Assembly (NCBI GenBank): GCA_023548195.1
Contig: JAJHZJ010000808.1
Coordinates: 3,515,182-3,579,181, forward strand
DNA: 64,000 bases
Direction of reading: 5' to 3'
Origin: Bettongia penicillata ogilbyi
Taxonomy: Eukaryota; Chordata; Mammalia; Diprotodontia; Potoroidae
The notes under the pieces are model-generated. The model made no database searches. It was not told the origin of the DNA and saw nothing but the letters and a program-made list of their open reading frames with translations. Shown here piece after piece: positions 1-11,640 of this stretch (positions are counted from its first letter, which is position 1; each line of letters begins with the position of its first letter). The translations under genes and the position numbers were made by a program.

Positions 1-1139
1 TGGTAAAATTCTTTGCCAATTTCAAATGGTTGTGTACATGCTAGCTGTTGTCATTATTAATAATAGCTATATGGCCCATATGGATGATAAGGAAGATGAT
101 TGTGCCTTTAAATAGTTACTTAGATAAAAAGTTACACAAACAATAAAATTTTTAAAAAGTGCTTATAGCAAGATGTTTATACTCATGCTTATAACAAGGT
201 GTTTATACTCCCCCCCTCCCCCCAAATTATCTTCAACTTTTTAAACAAACACACTGGTGAAAATAGTTATATAGAGATGGTGATTTAAACTGACTGTAGT
301 TGAATATTTTCCTACTGTCTTCTCCATTGGGATTTTCAACACTCCTCTGACCCTCTCACCTCTATTTTTTGTCACTGCTAGTTTATGTTCTGTGCTTAGT
401 ATTTCAGAATGTTTTCTTTATCATAGAAAACATAAGAAAAATTGAACTAGTTCTTTCGTCTTTGTTATAACATTAACTTGGAACAGCATTCTAATAATCC
501 TTTAATCTTCCCATTGCTCCTTATATAGCTTTAAAACAGCTTTCTGTTATCATGAGTATTTATTGCACACTTCACTTTGTATTTTAAACTTTGATATAGT
601 TGACATCTTTCAAGGATTATGTTATTTTTTAAATTCATTATCAGTTACTGATTCTTGTCCTTGCATGTTTTTGAAAATTCTGAGGTAGGTGATGAGTTCC
701 TTATGTCTATACATTATTCTCTTTAGATTATACCCTCTCTTCCTCATCAGTGTTATTTGCAATTTTCATGTTATTAGTATTATTGAGATCATGCCCATGC
801 TCCCCAGCTGACTTCCCTCATGGAATTTTAATTTAGAAATAAGTAAATTAAAGTAATTTCATTGAATAAAACCTGGATAAAGGAGCTAAAGGGTATTCTA
901 CTTGACTCTTTATTTTTGGCTTGAGTTTGGGGCAAAATATGATTTTTATTTTACGTGTATGGCAATGATCTAATAACCATGTATGCAGGACAACATGAAG
1001 GATCACTTCATCTGGTTGGTTGAACTCCCCAAGTAATATGCTGAAATAAATAATTTATATACATTAAGAAGCAAGTTAAGGAATATTAATTTCGGCTTTA
1101 ACATAGCTTTAATTTTTTTTTGGATTGTTGTCTTCTGTT

Positions 1140-1220
1140 GTTTATCCCTCATTCTTAAAGTGACCCAATGACATCACAAAGGTGATGTCTTGACTTGATG
1201 AATTGGATTGAATGAGACAG
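1140..1220 (+). repeat. RTE-derived SINE fragment (marsupial type)
   Basis: The words ccaatgacatcac, ggtgatgtcttgacttg and gaattggatt occur in the same order as in the longer copy at 40190-40560 and, reversed, at 18100-18165. These I know from marsupial RTE-related SINEs. Only about 80 bases remain. Boundaries are approximate. Confidence 0.6.
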
Positions 1221-2624
1221 ATAATAGTTTGTGACCATTACTATCCATCAGTTTCTGCATTCATTGTGGGCATTTCTTGATCTCAGACTTGATGGGCCCT
1301 AGGCATAAAATTGGCAATAATTAGTAGTGAGCACTAAGATTATCATTTACCATGTTAATTTTCGTGTAATTGAAATTTTTAAATAGCTTTTAGAAAATGC
1401 ATGTTGATGTGCTCTCTAGTACTTTGATCTTGAATTCCTCTGTCTTGTCCCACATAAGGATAGTGATAGCGTTGTTGTCACTGACATCTACAAGCCAAAA
1501 ATTTCTTTATCCTATCATTTCATTGTTCCCTAGCCTTCCTCCAAACCAATTTTTCCATCTTCACCAGGACCCCCTCTGTTCCTAATTATTCCCCAAGGCC
1601 ACCATCTCTGCTAAGTGTACTTTTCCTCTTTGCCCATTCTGGACCCAATAATAAACCTGATGAATTTTGTATTGTAATTTGACTGTTAGATCCCTTGATC
1701 TTCTTATTGACAGTCATATTTTTAAACAAACACTATCTCATACCATCAGCCTTATCTGCTCTTGCTTGATTGTATGCTGCTGAACAAATTTGGAGGAAAT
1801 TCAGAGGATTAAACTTGGGCTCATTGCACATTTACATTATTTACTCTCAGCTCAGCAAAGTCATCCTCTTCCCAACGTCCGTTTCTGTTTAGAGTGCTCT
1901 TGTTCTTCCTCCCACCCAGTTCCTTTGAGCTCTAAACTGTTTTTGACTCTTCATTCTCCCTTAACTTATATGTACATAACATTCATAATGAAGTGTTGAA
2001 ATCAGCCATGATAAATACTCATTACTTAATATTCAAGGTGTATTTGGATGCTAGCGATTCTTTTTTTCAAAAGAAAAGTCTTTTGAAACTTAAATCTTTA
2101 TTGTATTATCATTTTAACTTTTAGGCATGTTTTTAAAAAAAATTTGCTAATGTTGATAGTCATTGCCAATCTTTTCATTGTCACATAGCTGTAACATTTA
2201 CAATTATTACTTTGGAGCAATATTATAATCAAGGTTCCAGGCATTTCATTATTTTTGGTTTTGAAAAGTAATAATGAAGATTGCTTATCACAGAAAAATA
2301 AAAATTACAAACAGCTTGAGGGTGAAAAGATGCCTAGTGTCTATAATCCTGTTAATAAAGATTTCTTCTTAAGAAGATGCAATAAGATTTTACTGAGATT
2401 ATATGATTGAAAAAAGATGGGATGGTGGTCTCTTAACAGAGGGACAAACTTAAGGATACCTCGGTACCTCTGGGATTCAAATAAAATAATTTGAGATTTA
2501 TCCAGAGTACATTGAGCAGATGATTTGTGAAGGATTTTTAAAGTTATGATTGAATTACACAGTATGGAAGACTTTGTGAAGTTATAATTTCTGGCAGAGG
2601 AGAGAGACCTACAGTGAAATTTTT

Positions 2625-3428
2625 TTTTTAAATTGAATTATTTGTTTTCAGTGTTCAACAATCACTTCCATATATCTTAGATTTTTTTCCATTCACTACC
2701 CCTCCCCTCCCCACCCCCTTCCTGAGACGGCATACAATCTTGTATAGGTTCTACACACATATATTCCAATTAAATGCATGTTGCATAGAAGAATTAAAAT
2801 GAATGGGAGAAACCATAAAAAAAAAAATAATGCAAAAATAAATGGCCTGCTTCATTTTGCAGTGTAATTCCATAGTTCTTTCTCTGGATGTGGAAGGTGT
2901 TTTATCTCAAAAGTCCCTTGGAAATTTTTTTTTTAAATCTATGCATTTCAACGAAGTACTAAGTCTGCCAGAAAAATTCCTCGCACAGTGTGGTTGTTCT
3001 ATGTACAAAGTTCTCCTGGTTCTGCTCCTTTTACTCAGCATCAGTTCATATAAGTCTTTCCAGGCTTCTCTGAAGCCTTCCTGTCCATCGTTTCTCATAG
3101 TACAATAGTATTCCATTATATTCATATGCCACAACTTGTTCAACCATTCCCCAGTTGATGGACATCCCCTTGATTTCCAGTTTTTGGCCAACACAAAGAG
3201 AGCTACTATACATATTTTTGTACCTGTGGGACCCTTTCCCATTTCTATGATCTCTTTGGGATAGAGTCCTAGAAGTGATATTGCTGGGTCCAAAGGGTAT
3301 GCACATTTTTGTTACCCTTTGGGCAGAGTTCCAAATTGCTCTCCAGAATGGTTGGATCAGCTCACAGCTCTGCTAGCAATGAATTAGTGTTCCAACTCTC
3401 CCACATCTTCTCCAACATTTGTCCACAG
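2625..3428 (-). mobile_element. L1 3' end, antisense, 5'-truncated
   Basis: Read on the minus strand this is the 3' end of a LINE-1: the C-terminal end of ORF2 and the 3' UTR, ending at the poly-A seen as the T run at 2629-2637. It aligns along its length with the copy at 18605-19330, and the stretch 3240-3420 keeps the order of the mammalian L1 3' region (actgggtc-like, 'agaatggttgga', 'cacatcttctcc'). The minus-strand open frames here are ORF2 debris. The flanks acagtgaaattt (left) and acagcgaaatct (right) are similar and may be a decayed target-site duplication. Confidence 0.8.
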
Positions 3429-3429
3429 C

Positions 3430-3660
3430 GAAATCTTAATAATAACATTTATATAGTGTTTTAAGATTTGCAGAGTAGTTTTCGTATGAGGGTGGGTATT
3501 TTAAGTCATTATTATCAGTATTTTTTATATGAGGAAATAGTTCTAAGAGAAGTAAAAGAGTTTTCCTAGAGCCTTACAGCTAGTGAGTTTTGGAGTCAAG
3601 ATTTGTTCCCCAGCTTCAAATCCAGAATGCTAATCTATGTGCTTATCATGGAGCATTTTT
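3430..3660 (+). repeat. MIR-like SINE
   Basis: The core 'atgaggaaatag ... agagttttcctagagcc ... cagctagtgag' is the diverged central and 3' part of a MIR-type, tRNA-derived SINE. It lies directly between the L1 fragment and the UBE2K exon acceptor. Divergence is high and boundaries are approximate. Confidence 0.65.
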
Positions 3661-3794
3661 AGTATATTTCTTATCTAATAAAACCTGAAAGTTTGGTCAG
3701 GCTTTTTAAATACTAGCACCTAAAATACTTGTTATTAAGTGCTATTGGATAGTTTTATTTAGACCAAATATTGTTTTATTTTGTTTTCATATAG

Positions 3795-3923
3795 TACAAA
3801 CAAAATCCAGAAATGTTCAAACAAACAGCTCGACTTTGGGCACACGTGTATGCTGGAGCACCAGTTTCTAGTCCAGAATACACCAAAAAAATAGAAAACT
3901 TATGTGCTATGGGCTTTGATAGG
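3795..3923 (+). CDS. UBE2K: UBE2K penultimate coding exon (residues 134-176)
   Basis: UBE2K (E2-25K, HIP2) is a ubiquitin-conjugating E2 that assembles K48-linked chains on its own or with E3 ligases, in cytosol and nucleus. This exon of 129 nt is 43 whole codons, starting YKQNPEMFKQ and ending ENLCAMGFDR, which matches the human protein as I remember it. It carries the last helices of the UBC fold, the linker, and the first part of the UBA domain, including the Met-Gly-Phe loop (residues 172-174) that binds ubiquitin. The acceptor is ttttcatatag at 3784-3794 and the donor AGG|gtaagt begins at 3924. Both junctions are phase 0. The catalytic cysteine exon lies upstream, outside the window. Confidence 0.97.
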
Positions 3924-4498
3924 GTAAGTATGTATCATGTGTGCTAGTTTTTGTTTTATTTTTATTATTGCTTGGTGAGGGATTAGAAAAACAGCTGAGG
4001 TGATCTTTACTGTTTCTGTCAATCATTTTTAGTTGACATTTGCTAATAAATTATCTATTTTCCTTTATGTCTTTATTTATGTTTATATATTTATGAGCAT
4101 GATATATTTACATTTATATATTATATATCTCATACATATTAAATTATATATTAAATTTAAACTAAACTTGTAAATAAATAAGTTCATGATAAATGAACTT
4201 ATGAATGAAATTATTAAATTCATATATAAAATATATTAAATAATTAATATATTAAATATGTGTTTGTATATTTAGACATAAAAAATATAAATGTTTATAT
4301 TTATATCTCAGCAACTAAATCAGTTCTTTGCTTTAAAAGATGTATATTTGTTCTATGCATGTAGTACAGTTGTAGTAGGTAAATATGTTTTAGGAAAGAA
4401 GCTTTTATGACATATACCAGTTCAAAAACATTAAATGAAAATGCTCTAGAAACATTACTTTGGGATTTGATCTTTTTCCCCATTTCTTTTCTCTCCAG
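3924..4498 (+). other. UBE2K: Last UBE2K intron, very AT-rich
   Basis: The intron of 575 bases has a consensus donor (gtaagta) and a pyrimidine-rich acceptor (ttttctctccag). The centre, 4070-4290, is almost pure A/T with many short palindromes. It holds a perfect 10-bp inverted repeat at 4178-4202. No gene or transposon is recognisable in it. Confidence 0.9.
4178..4202. repeat. Perfect 10-bp inverted repeat, 5-nt loop
   Basis: The arms are ataagttcat (4178-4187) and atgaacttat (4193-4202), with loop gataa. It sits in the AT-rich core of the last UBE2K intron. It could fold as a small hairpin in the pre-mRNA, but in such AT-rich DNA it may also be chance. Confidence 0.85.
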
Positions 4499-4573
4499 AA
4501 TGCAGTAATAGTGGCCTTGTCTTCAAAATCATGGGATGTAGAGACTGCAACAGAATTGCTTCTGAGTAACTGA
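4499..4573 (+). CDS. UBE2K: UBE2K last coding exon (residues 177-200, stop TGA)
   Basis: This encodes NAVIVALSSK SWDVETATEL and LLSN followed by TGA at 4571-4573, identical to the C-terminus of the vertebrate protein as I know it. It completes helices 2 and 3 of the UBA domain, which binds ubiquitin and supports K48 chain synthesis. With the previous exon it gives 67 residues, 134-200 of 200. The acceptor is ctctccag, phase 0. The lack of any change from the human sequence in this stretch shows strong purifying selection. Confidence 0.97.
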   Translation, partial: NAVIVALSSKSWDVETATELLLSN

Positions 4574-4741
4574 GGCATAGAGAGAAAGCTGCTGCTGTAG
4601 TCCAGTCCAGTTTGCCCCCTTCTTGAGGAGCATCACCATCTGTTATTTTTAGAATTCTGCATAGATTCTTTTAAAACTGGCATTCTTGCCTAATTATTAT
4701 CTAGGCATGATTGAAGACTGAAAAAAACAAAAACCCTGCTC

Positions 4742-4751
4742 TGTAAATAAA
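4742..4751 (+). promoter_or_regulatory. UBE2K: Pumilio-type element overlapping an AATAAA signal
   Basis: The ten bases tgtaaataaa hold both UGUAAAUA, the consensus of PUM1/PUM2 binding, and AAUAAA, the poly-A signal. The site lies 169 bases after the stop codon. If used, it would give a very short 3' UTR. Binding is inferred from the motif only. Confidence 0.5.
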
Positions 4752-7700
4752 GCTAATTAAACGTCTGTGTAAATTTAAAAAGGGGAAATACTTTAATTTT
4801 TTTTCTTACTAAATAGTGTAAAAATTCATTGAGCTCAGCTAAGACTATGGAAAAACAAAACATGCTACTTTAGCATTTAGCAGTGTGACCAAGACTAGCA
4901 AGAGTTTGCTTCAGGATTTTGTTGAATAATTATTTAAGTGATATTTTGAACTTGTTAAGGCCATCCAAATTGTTGATGTCTTTCATCAAAGCTACCTTAA
5001 TGTTTTTAACATTGATCTTCTGTGCCTGTGAATTTACTTGCATGCGTGTACTTTACTAGACCTCTTAGACCCTGGTAGCTGAAGAGAGCACCATTTTAAA
5101 TATTTGCGTGCTTAAAAAATTAAAGACTTACCCAAAGTTGAAAATGGTGACCTATTCAGAACCTTTTCCATCCATATCATTGAATTGGGACACCACACAT
5201 ACTTTCTCTTCATTTTACATATTTAAATTCTAATGGTAAATTTATTTTCCCCTTGTTTCTGGTTGAGAATGTGCCATTTCTTGTAGCTTATTTTCCATTT
5301 TCAAGTGATATTTGGAATATTTTATCATTATACTTAAAAAACAGTCTTGGAACTTTCATGTATTAGAAGTGGTGCAAAAATGGGGCTACTGATTTTTTTT
5401 CTTCTAAGACCAGTACATTCTTAATGTTGTGGTTTCCCTGTAATTATGGGAAGAACATAACTTAATTTTCGCTGTTTGGACACTCTTTTTAAAAACTGTC
5501 TTAGCAGTTGAAGATTTTCTTTGAGTACTTGCTTTGATGCAATCAACAGTTTTCTATTATTTTGGGCTTTATTGTAGGGATTGCTTATCAGGTACTTAAA
5601 ATTTCCCTTTTGCTTACATTTTCCCCTTGTTGACACATGAAAGCTGTGTTAATGTTTTCCTGTACATACTTCAGATGCACATAGAAAGAAATAGAAGTGT
5701 GTTATAAATCTAGCTTTCTTTATGATGTTTCTGATAATACAAGAATTGAAAATCTTACTTTCTTGTGTACATACAGTCAGACTTTCTATTCGTATTAAAA
5801 TGACATTTCATCCTGAATTCAAAAGCTTGAAAATTATTAGTTTTGCAAATTCAGCTGTCAGTGTGACCATTTATTGAATGTTGAACTAACTTTATGCAAA
5901 TAAGCATATACTTCAAATAGAGCTATTGTATGAAATTTTTAGGTCAGATGAAGAAAGTAAAGTTGGCAACTAGATTAGGTTATGGTATGTCATATACAAA
6001 GCTTCCATTCCCCAACAGATTATTAATCTAAACCATAACAGTTTTTAAAAGATGCAGACATAATTGTTTTTGAACCATGAGTTTGGTGTTACTTCATATT
6101 TGACTTTTTTGTATTCTTGATACTTGGAAGCAATAAGAACCAATATTAAATATATTAAAAGATTAAAATTAGAAATTAGAAGGAACCTAGTTCTTCCAAA
6201 AAGTTAGAATCTTCTAATCAACAGTAGTTCATCTTACTAAACACAAGTCTGTTTTTTCTAAACTGTTTGCTTAAGCATGAGATTTTTCCTACAATCACAT
6301 TTTATTGTTGTAGCCCAATTATTTTCTGATGATGCCAAAGGAAATGAATTTTTTTCTATTTATTTTAAACAATTATGGACTTTTAATTTGTATTTTTGAG
6401 GTAATAGAATAGTGCAGAATTATGGATATTTTCCCATCATTTCCTCTTGGTTAAATCTATTTGCTTTTTTCTTTTACTTTGTTACACAAGCTTTGTCATA
6501 GTATTATGTGGTGACCATTCTGTTTTGTTTTGTTTCAACTAAAATACATCTGCCCAGTTTACCATTTCTAAATATTGCCAGGGTATAAACCTTATCAATA
6601 AAGAGAGAACTGGGAGATTGTTAAATCGAATTTTGAAGACAGATGAATCTTGCCTTTGATTAGATACTTTAGCCTCTCAAGTGGACCCCATTCAGTAAGT
6701 ACATGTCAGACACTGTGTAACTCAAGGCTGCCCATGAAGCCTGAAGATGTAATCATGTTTGGTACTGAGGAGTTTTCCCGTGGCAGAGTCCTCATGCCTA
6801 CAATTTACTTTATCTTACACTTTTAAAATACTGTTGTAGTCCCTCTTTACTCTCTTTCATAGTTGGTTTTTGTTTATATATATTGCTAAATTTAATAACT
6901 GACAAAATTGCCTTGTTCACTTTTTTTTTTTTTAAAAGCCTGGAACAAGGGCACTTTTAAAGAATGCAGATTGGGGAATGAAGAGGTGCCCTTGTAGAAA
7001 ATAGTTTCCCTATTGCATTTTTTGGTTATTTGGTATTTTTAAAGGTTTACAAAACATAAATACAAAGTACAAATCTATTTGGAGCAGATAGAATTACTAG
7101 AGAAAGCTGACATTCCAACCAAATAGGTTTTATTATTGTCAAGTACATATTCTGTGGAACAAGCCTGACTTTTAGTGGGATATGGTCAATTGTACAGTAT
7201 TCCTTCACTTCATTTTTTTTTTAATGACTGGAAAATAATATGTGACAGAAGAATTACTGCAGTATGTAAATATTTAAAAGAATCTGGTACTAAATTAGCT
7301 GCTGAGAGTTGACTCCCAAAGATATGTTGTGAATATAAGTTCACTTAAATACAACTTCCAAGGGTAGATGAGCTTCATTTTAGTTGGCTAGGGAGTCCCT
7401 TGGCATTTTGCTTTTGTGAGAAAAACTTTGAATCTAAAATAAGATTGGTTTTGAAGCGTATCATATTGGCAGTTAATGTAGTTGTGGGCTATACTTAAAA
7501 ACTATGCAAAGTTCTTTAAAAAACTGTGAAGAGCTGGCGTTTAAAGGGGAAGTGGTTTTGTTTATGCACTACAGAATGGAGCACACTGTAGTGGATGAGA
7601 AACATTTGCTGCTTAATTTGAAAAAGCAAGCCTTTACTGTCAGTGTGTACCTGATACAGGGCTTTTAAAAACTCTATGGGGAGTTAACACTATTCCTAGA

Positions 7701-8796
7701 GAAGTAGACAACACCTCTTTTTGGGGGTAAAGCACAGGAATTGAATATAGTCCTTCTCTTTAAGTAATTAAGATGAATTACGCCGGGAAAATTGGATCCA
7801 GGTATACTTCTTTGTGTACATAGGCTACATAGGTGGTGGCAGTGTTGGAAAAGTGCAAAAGGATGCCATTTGTTCACAGTTGATTTTAAATCCATGGAAT
7901 TCCTGTGAAAATGTTTAGTCTTAATAGCTCTTTCTAGTTTTAGTAATTTCTTCTTTGGTGTACAAAATAACTTAATTTAAAACTTTTACCTTTTCAGGTT
8001 TTTAGCATTAATTTAAAATAAATGCTTAATGTCAGGCAATGACTTTCTGGGGAAGAAGGCAACCTGAAGTATGTACTGAATATATAGCCTCTTTTTCCAG
8101 GTATGATTTTTCTGTGATGTCTACATGGTACCACATGATGATATTTTCAGAATTGCAAAATGGATCAGAACCCTTACAAATTAAGAGCTCATTTCCCCCA
8201 TTTTTATTGTTGATTGCTTTGTTGGTCTGATCTACCATTACAAAAGTGATCATCAGCTTAAATGTCAGTTGTTGATGTGTTCCCTCTTGCTTGGTTAATT
8301 CCCTCATGCTAGTCTACAGAATCAAGCTTGGCACTAGTTTGCTGATTGGTTCCAGGGGATAAATGGATACAAATCATTGCACTGTACTGTTATCCTTGTC
8401 TGCTTGCTGTTACCTACTTTTTCTAGGCATCATAATAAAAACTAGACAATTTCTTTGGGGCAAAGAGATTTATTTAATGTAATTTAAAGACTTTTTCAAT
8501 AGAAAAGGAATTCTATTGAAAATATATCAATTTTGCAGATTTCAGCAGCTGATGGTGCTTTGTTGTGGTGTCTGCTGGAAGCTTACTGCCATTATAGGAA
8601 TATTCAACTTTAGCCAGAGAGAACCTGGCTTCTTAGCTTCTCCAAATTTTTAAAAATTGTTAGTGATAATGAATTTTGTAAGGAGGTTTTGTTTTGAGCC
8701 ACTAACTTCTTGTAAGGGGAGAATACCCATATAGCATTGAAGTAGTGGAGGTGGAATGTGTGTCTTTTGTCTTGGTGGGTGGGGAGGGGAAGAAGG

Positions 8797-8833
8797 GCGG
8801 GGGGGGGGGGGGGGGTGGGGGGTGGGGGGTGGA
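8797..8833 (+). repeat. Guanine tract, G-quadruplex candidate
   Basis: A run of about 20 G is followed by two tggggggt-like blocks and preceded by ggtggggagggg. Four or more G tracts lie within 40 bases on the UBE2K-sense strand, so the mRNA could form a G-quadruplex close to its 3' end. The exact run length is prone to sequencing error. Confidence 0.8.
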
Positions 8834-8845
8834 ATTTGTCTTGAG

Positions 8846-8970
8846 AATAAAAACTACAAAACACTTTTGTACACAAATGATTTTTTAAAAATAAATACAC
8901 ATTTTAAAAGATGTTGATTTTTTTTCACTGGGAATGCTTAATAATAAATGCATGTTTCCCTGAAAACAGT
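8846..8970 (+). terminator. UBE2K: Likely distal UBE2K polyadenylation region
   Basis: Three AATAAA hexamers occur at 8846-8851, 8890-8895 and 8943-8948, followed by T-rich and TG-containing sequence (gtttccctgaaaacagttctc). Beyond this the sequence becomes ordinary intergenic DNA. The resulting 3' UTR would be about 4.4 kb. Which signal is used cannot be seen. Confidence 0.5.
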
Positions 8971-10929
8971 TCTCATCTTATTTCTGAACATTCATATTGT
9001 GGATAGATCATTCAGTTAAATGTGAAAGGAACAGGCACCAATCTCTACAGATATTTATAGTGATTGCTAATGGTGAAAGTACAAGATAGTCATTTTCATT
9101 AAGTGTTTAACAACAAGAACGTGAGTTTCAAAAATTTTGTATGTCTTGTTTGTTTAAACGTTGTTATGCTTAGTTTCCAGATCTGAGATTAAGAGATACT
9201 ACCTTATGCAACTCATAGCTGTCCTTTTTCTGGATAGGTCTTTTTCTATATAGAGAACTGTATGTAGGTAAGGAAAAGTTCCTTTTCTTATTACCAGTGA
9301 TCTGACATTATTTTTTAATTGGTGATTGATCATGTTTTCTGCCACTGCCTCACCAGATCTCAGACTGTCAACATAGCATATTTGGAAGCAGATTTAGGGT
9401 CAGGAAGTTAAGGATTGCAGTCATCGTATGTGAATCTTTTCCAAAGTCGAATATAAATGATTTAGGAGTCACTCATCGTTCTCCCAAAATATCCATCACT
9501 GCAGATAATTAAAGCTATGGCTCTCTTCCTCTTTGACTTAGAAATAAGATTTTATTTTGTGTATACATTTTACTATCTATCATTATCACAAAGTATTAAT
9601 CATTACCTTATAGCTAGCTGCTTGCTTTTTTTAAAAATGGAAATAAGACTAACCCTGGATGAGAATGTTCAAGCCAGTGCCAACCCTTATTTAGATATCT
9701 GAGCAAACCTACAATGTACTGAGTTCCAGGGTGGTATTTGAAAGGGTCAGTAAAAAGCACAAGTTTTTGTTTGTGGAGAGAGTAGTTTATCTACCAGTGA
9801 GCAATTCCTTTTGTCACACTTTGAGGTGCTATCTTTTCAAAAGTAATCTTTGTCAGATATCTATTTTGCTCACACAAAATCTGAATTTCCTATGACCAAA
9901 ATGATTTAACCATTGGCATGAATCTATATTATATATGGTAGCTATTGATATATGATGATAGAGATTCACTAATGTTTCTGCTATTGAAAAATTCTTCCAT
10001 TAAAACCTGGTCTTTTAGGGGTAGAAATGACCCTGAGTTTTTAAGACTATAGTAGGGGAACATTTTATTAGATACTGCCAAATGGGAAAATATTGAAATA
10101 CAAGCCCAAGGATGGGTATTGTTTGAAAACCAATAAAGCAGCTAGCAATGTATGTATGGGTCTTCATATTCAGTTTTGCCATTGTAGTGCTCTTATTTGC
10201 TTGGAATATATGCTCGAGAGCTGGTCTTGGAGCAAGAAGACATGAGCTTAAGTCCTGCCTCTAATATTTCCTGACTGGGTGACTTTGGCCTTTCTAAGAC
10301 TTGAACAGACTTTTCCTGATCTAGCAGTTCTTTGTACCATTGAAATTACTGGTCTAGTCTCTATCCTTATGGTACCAACACCACTAAACTAATAATTTAT
10401 TAATTAACTGTTAAGATGTTAAACCACCAAAAGTGTAAGTAGTTCCTATAACAATATTATAACTATTTATAGAAAAGACTTCTATTGTCAAAACTCCCTA
10501 CTAACACTTGGCTAACACTTTAGACTTAACTGTCTAAAGGCTAAACAGTTTGGGACTGAAAACTGTTACCATAGAAGAATATTTTCTATTTACTGAGTCT
10601 CAGTATTTATTCCTGGCAGCATTCTAACTTGATCATGTGTACAGAATATGCATAACATTGCAAAGGAAATCAGCACCACTCCTTAACAATATTTGACCTT
10701 TTGCTATTGTATGCTTTTTTTTTCTCTTAAGTTTTGTTGATGTTCTTTTAAAAATGTCACTATTACTTCTCAATGACTTCCAGCTCAGCATAGATTCCTC
10801 TTGTAATAAGTAAAAAAAAAAAAAATTCAACATATTGGCTATGTCTACATCAACATACAGTCTTACCAACTATTCCCAGTAAAGAGTGGGAGACTTGCTT
10901 CCTCATCAATTCTCTGAAGTCTTACATTG
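8970..10929. other. Intergenic, mostly unassigned
   Basis: AT-rich sequence without recognisable exons. A degraded tRNA-type or MIR SINE lies near 10205-10320 (agagctggtcttggagcaagaa, then 'gtgactttggcc'). The open frames of up to 78 codons here have no protein-like features. Alternative downstream UBE2K poly-A sites could extend into its first part. Confidence 0.6.
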
Positions 10930-11640
10930 TTGGTTTCATTTAAATCAGTGTGGTCATGTTAATTTTTTTCCTTGTTCTGCTTTCTTTGTTACATATCTGT
11001 TTTTACATGTTTCCAGTTTCTCTGAATTTTTCATTCATTCTTATTTATTTACAAGTTTATTCAACCATTCCCCTATTCATGGGCATTCAACTTTCCTTTC
11101 AGTTCGTTACTACTTGGAAGAATGCTGCTGTAAATTTTTATTTATAGGACTACATCTTTGACTTGAGTAAAAGGGTAGATATAATTTTTCTGACACTTCC
11201 CATCTCTTGCCCAGTGGAGTTTGGCATATACTCTGCAGATAGAGATAGTGCCCAGGCATATCTGAAGTTATGTGACTTACCCAGCTGAGGGCATGGAGCT
11301 AGTGTGTATCATACTTGAAATCAGCTCCTCTTAATTCTGAAGGTAGTGCCTGTCAAATACACTTAAGTGGCACTTTTTTTGCATAGGATGGAGCAAGTGC
11401 ATAATTCCAAATTGTTTTCTGGAACTGATAGCCCTGTTCACAGCTCTACCAACATCATTCTGCTTAATTTGTCACTATTAATAGTTTGATTTATGATAGT
11501 TTACATTTTTGGGAGGGGGAGGAATTGTGCCTGTTCATTTTTTTGAGGAATAAGTCTAGTGTTTTTATTTTTTTTTAAATGTGTCAGTATCCTGCATTTC
11601 TGTAATGTTGATTTTTTATTTTGTTTATGATGAGTATAGA
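10930..11640 (-). mobile_element. Antisense L1 3' end split by a SINE
   Basis: 10930-11185 matches the L1 3' end (ccattcccctattcatgggc, then 'gctgctgtaaatttttatttatag'). 11386-11640 continues the same element (aattccaaattgttttctgg, then 'gttcacagctctaccaaca'). Between them, about 11190-11385 is a MIR-like SINE with 'tgacttacccagctgagggc'. The order shows that the SINE inserted into an already present L1. The plus-strand open frames of 91 and 65 codons here are shadows of the L1. Confidence 0.65.

Larger units (their letters stand above)
1..3794 (+). other. UBE2K: UBE2K intron upstream of penultimate coding exon
   Basis: This AT-rich stretch precedes the splice acceptor that ends at 3794 (ttttcatatag), so it is intron of UBE2K; its 5' end lies outside the window. 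It contains an RTE-SINE fragment near 1140-1220, an antisense L1 3' end at 2625-3428 and a MIR-like SINE at 3430-3660. The remaining sequence, including 1390-2000 where two short open frames of 62 and 69 codons occur, has no recognisable coding content, codon bias or splice structure, and I could not assign it to a family. Confidence 0.85.
4574..8965 (+). other. UBE2K: UBE2K 3' UTR (long form)
   Basis: From the stop codon to a cluster of AATAAA signals at 8846-8948 the sequence is AT-rich, essentially free of recognisable transposons, and has only short chance open frames. That is what a long, selected 3' UTR looks like; the human UBE2K mRNA also has a 3' UTR of several kilobases by my recollection. 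Signals inside it include AATAAA at 4746-4751 and 8434-8439, which could give shorter mRNAs, UGUAAAUA Pumilio-type elements at 4742-4749 and 7265-7272, and a guanine run near 8797. The exact cleavage site is inferred. Confidence 0.7.

Noticed and set aside
7800..7860. CTCF-like word near taggtggtggcagtg in the UBE2K 3' UTR
   Set aside because: The spacing between the AGGTGG and GGCAG halves is three bases too long for the CTCF core.
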